55,000 nt of DNA, taken from assembly GCA_001586965.3 (NCBI GenBank), contig LUCW03000070.1, positions 27,501 to 82,500 on the forward strand. Reading direction: 5' to 3'. The stretch comes from Sphaeroforma sirkka (Eukaryota > Opisthokonta > Ichthyosporea > Ichthyophonida). The translations under genes were made by a program, and so were the position numbers. Under the pieces are notes generated by a model. That model searched no databases and was not told the DNA's origin. It saw only the letters and a program-made list of their open reading frames with translations. Positions 51,827 to 55,000 of the stretch are shown here, piece after piece (within the stretch, counting starts at the first letter, position 1; every line of letters begins with the position of its first letter).

Positions 51827-53877
51827 ATGATTATGGTAACATTAACTCTCGATATGTCGAAAACAGCAATGTCTCAGCCAGAAAACAGTTTGTATGAGCG
51901 GTTGACGGCGTATTTTCACCACAAATCGGATATCGACTTCTCTATGCTTCGTAATAATATTGATATCATCAAAAGAATGACGTACAGTGAGTTCCAAGAG
52001 ACGGGTGTGAAAGACGTCACCGAGCATTTGTCAAAATCTAGGGAGAAGTTGGAGGTGGCGCTTGTAGGTGATAAAGGAGCTGGTAAAAGTACCCTTTTCA
52101 ACGCGTTGACTGGGTTACGTTTCGGACGAGTTATGGAGTACGATGCTGACGCCGTGTCTAGGAACGTTCTTAGATTTGAGTCAAATCCAGCTATGCAGGA
52201 AGGGACGGTGCAGGTGGAAGTAGTCTATCTAACCGCTTCACAATGGAGAGAAGATCGCGAGTTACTCAGGGAAGACAGCGAAATTGACGCGGAAGAATTC
52301 TTGGAGACCGTGATTTTTTTTGGATATGACACGAAGGGAAAATCACAGGAAGAATTGGTCGAGATTCTTGAAGATAATCCTAAGGATGACCCTAACGAGT
52401 TGTTTTCTAAATTTGGGACAAGACGTGTCTTGGGCCCCTTTACTACACCTGAATCAGCTCGTAGTGCGCTAAGTAAGCTTGACGAAGAGAGTAGCATCAT
52501 TTTGGAAATCAAAGTTACGGCAAGGGCGGTTAGAGTCACAGACGACTCTGCCGATACGCTACCAGGGAATATTAGTCTGGTAGATATCCCTGGTCTGGGA
52601 GACATCAGTCCTCTGAGAAACAATAAGTCTAGACGTTTCCTCAGAGAACGCAGACCCTATGTTTTATTCCTATTGAGTAGGGATACAGCAAGAGTCAGTA
52701 TGCGGCCTTGGAACACTTTGAATTTCATAGATAGCTATGTTGGTATTGAAAAAATTACTATTATCAGAACTAGATGGGACGGCACTCGCAAGACTAACCA
52801 AGTGGATATCGACCTGAGTTTTTTCAAAAATAAACTGGAGAGTAAGTACTCAAGAACAAAGCAAGTGAAGGTGGCGAAGATAACGGAGAGGTTCTCGATG
52901 GGGACTACGAGTTCGCGGAGCGCGAAAGACTTTATTTTTTGCACACGAAGCAAAAAATACAGAACTTCCGGCAGCTACCAGCGACAATACGCGAACATTC
53001 AGGCTGTGATTCAGATGAATTGCCGGTTGTTGTAAAATCCTGTCAATACGCAATTTTTGACATATCGGAAGTGAAATCTATGCTAAAATCATTAGCAGTA
53101 TCGTACGGCGATTCACTATTGATTGAGATTGCAGCAGTGGCGAATGGGTGGCTCAACTTTGATTGTGCAAGCTTCAAAGCAGAGACAAACGCAATAAACA
53201 ATCCAAGATACTTGCGTAAATGGGATAGACATATTCGCCGACGAGCAACAGCGCAGACAACCAAAGACACAGTAGGCACTCTGTTGAAACAACAGTTGGA
53301 TGCTTTCAAATCTAACCATCGTGGTTTGAAATCTATATTGCAACAACGAGGCCGTGGAGAAAGAAATGTCTATTGCAATGGAGAAAAACAGAGACTATAC
53401 ATTGATCTACACACAGAGATGCTGGCTGGATTTGATGGATCTAGCAGGTTGCTAAAATTGTTCTTGACTGACCTCGAGAGTAAAGCGCTTCATACGCGTC
53501 CACCTTATGCCGTGTTATCTAAAATTAAAGATCTGCAACGGGCCATAAAATGGGACTTTGAATATAAGCCGTGGGCCGTGATTGGCAACATAATGAGTGA
53601 TGGACTCGTATATGTCGATGGCACAAGAGGAATGCAAAAAACGAAGGAGAATATCATGGCTTTCTACGAAAGTAAGAAGGATGAGATCGCAGCGGCTGTG
53701 TCGAAGTGTCTAGTGACGATTAGAGAAAAGGCCCATGATGGTTTGAAACAAATAGTCACTGAAACTCTACAAGATTTCAATCGCTTCGAGAGAGTCCTTT
53801 CAAAGTCAGATCCTTCTCCTAAACGGCCGATCGACAACTCCGACGACGACAATGAACAGAAACGAATTCGGGCATGA
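51827..53877 (+). CDS. SLIP-GC/NUGGC-like large GTPase, paralogue of the minus-strand gene, one frame break
   Basis: The first frame runs from ATG 51827 (an alternative ATG at 51869 fits the paralogue's start better) through P-loop GDKGAGKST, DIPGLGD and RTRWDG. It carries family features to about 52850 (LSFFKNKLESKYS). The second frame, shifted by -1, picks up as NKASEGGEDNGEVLD and continues through IEIAAVANGW and LQQRGRGER to a stop at 53875-53877. Together they align with the whole 681-residue paralogue, so one base appears to be missing near 52845-52860. There is a GTAAGT at 52842, but the only phase-correct acceptor nearby would make an intron of 20 bases, which I do not favour. The gene is otherwise intronless. 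The C-terminus is KRPIDNSDDDNEQKRIRA, possibly a nuclear signal. It could be a recent pseudogene or a sequencing error; the second half shows no other damage. Confidence 0.68.
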
Positions 53878-54382
53878 ATCCAGAAGAAATCTACAAATTT
53901 GAAAGGGAAACAAAAAAGGTAGGCGAATTGCCGAATTTGATATGTAATCATAACTACGCGTCCCCTCAGCGGGACCCAAACGGGCAGTGCATAGTCGCAC
54001 ACTGTACATATGTTTAAAAACAAACATTTAAATAACACCACCCTCAGATATGTCCTCACTTTGGCAGACTATTGAAAACTCATGACTCGATACTCGTCCG
54101 ATCCAGGAGTTAAAAAGAGCAATATGCTTCGAATTAAAAAGGGCTATAAATTTCATCAGCAGTAGGGACGACCTTGCATTCGATTTTAAGAATTGTAGCT
54201 GATGTACAAACAAGGAACATTGCTAAACTATAGTCGACATATTTACAATATACTAACATACTAACAGAACAAGAGTAGTAAAGACTGTTTTTGATATATA
54301 TAACTCATCTCTATTTTAATATAATCACATTGTTTTAAACGCTGTTTATGGAATTTATAGGTATATATATACATATTACAAT

Positions 54383-54419
<37 letters not shown>

Positions 54420-54444
54420 AATATATATATATATATTACAATCA

Positions 54445-54476
<32 letters not shown>

Positions 54477-54504
54477 CAAAATGTATAATATATAATTTAT
54501 AAAA

Positions 54505-54575
<71 letters not shown>

Positions 54576-54681
54576 GGTGGATATTTTCTTAAAACCCCCA
54601 AAAACACCAACCCTATATATATTACATTAATCAATAAAATATATATTACACAAACATACATATATATGTACATATCAATAC

Positions 54682-54729
<48 letters not shown>

Positions 54730-54879
54730 TATATTCATGCATACATGCATATATATTATTATATATATATATATATATATGCACATATATACATATATAT
54801 ATCAAAAATGTATAATATATATTTTATAAAATCCATATATATATATATACATACATGCACATATATTGTATGTACATAC

Positions 54880-54943
<64 letters not shown>

Positions 54944-55000
54944 CACTCCACCGAGATAAACAGAGAAACATCCATCCATCATACATATATATATATATAT
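53878..55000. other. Spacer downstream of the second GTPase, ending in microsatellite
   Basis: 53878-54350 has no recognisable feature. From about 54360 to the window end it is mostly (TA)n with short unique islands such as 54572-54620 (CCCCCAAAAACACCAACCC) and 54940-54980. Confidence 0.6.
54360..55000. repeat. (TA)n microsatellite region at the right edge
   Basis: Several long TA tracts, for example about 54386-54416, 54508-54566 and 54880-54940, separated by TACAATCAAT and ATAAAATC motifs. It continues to the window edge. Confidence 0.95.

Noticed and set aside
45946..53877. One large palindromic duplication containing both the GTPases and the 209-bp inverted repeat
   Set aside because: The 209-bp repeats have sharp ends, terminal inverted repeats and different 8-bp target-site duplications. 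They are independent transposon insertions, not the arms of a segmental inverted duplication.

Overview
This is eukaryotic nuclear DNA from an intron-rich organism whose intergenic and intronic DNA is full of (TA)n and (CA)n microsatellites. Coding exons have balanced composition, while the spacer is AT-rich. The gene set (GRP94 with an ER-retrieval tail, a FUT8-like Golgi fucosyltransferase, a ZFC3H1-type nuclear exosome adaptor, BuGZ/ZNF207 and SLIP-GC-like large GTPases) suggests an opisthokont protist. A unicellular holozoan such as an ichthyosporean is my best guess, but that is inference from gene content, not a match.

Layout. 1-3900: one recognisable minus-strand exon of an inositol-monophosphatase-family phosphatase (573-732), then spacer with a large microsatellite block. 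3923-9946 (+): a FUT8-like fucosyltransferase, assembled here from ten exons with consistent phases (475 aa). 11838-13687 (-): a two-exon 2H cyclic phosphodiesterase (205 aa). 15157-18507 (+): three-exon GRP94/endoplasmin (839 aa) with a TATA box. 22330-36112 (-): a sixteen-exon ZFC3H1-like gene (about 2,625 aa) that converges on GRP94. 37293-43038 (+): nine exons of BuGZ/ZNF207 with small frame breaks; it is divergent from ZFC3H1, with (TA)n DNA right up to its ATG. 45946-47991 (-) and 51827-53877 (+): two intronless, divergently oriented paralogous GTPases of SLIP-GC/NUGGC type, the second with one frame break. Between them lie two copies of a 209-bp MITE with terminal inverted repeats and 8-bp target-site duplications.

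Functionally the genes look like ordinary neighbours, not a pathway cluster: secretory-pathway functions (fucosyltransferase, GRP94, possibly the PAP/inositol phosphatase), nuclear RNA surveillance (ZFC3H1) and spindle-checkpoint/splicing support (BuGZ). I see no operon-like coupling.

The most unusual signals are: (1) tandem repeats that abut and copy splice sites in four genes, with most periods a multiple of three (27, 45, 69 bp), including a 69-bp array in which every unit carries a splice acceptor in frame with the last ZFC3H1 exon; (2) the intronless GTPase pair; (3) the hAT-like MITE family between them; and (4) a duplicated, frame-shifted copy of a ZFC3H1 exon that has acquired its own open tail. 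Exon boundaries were read by eye from GT/AG signals and codon phase and have not been tested against transcripts.
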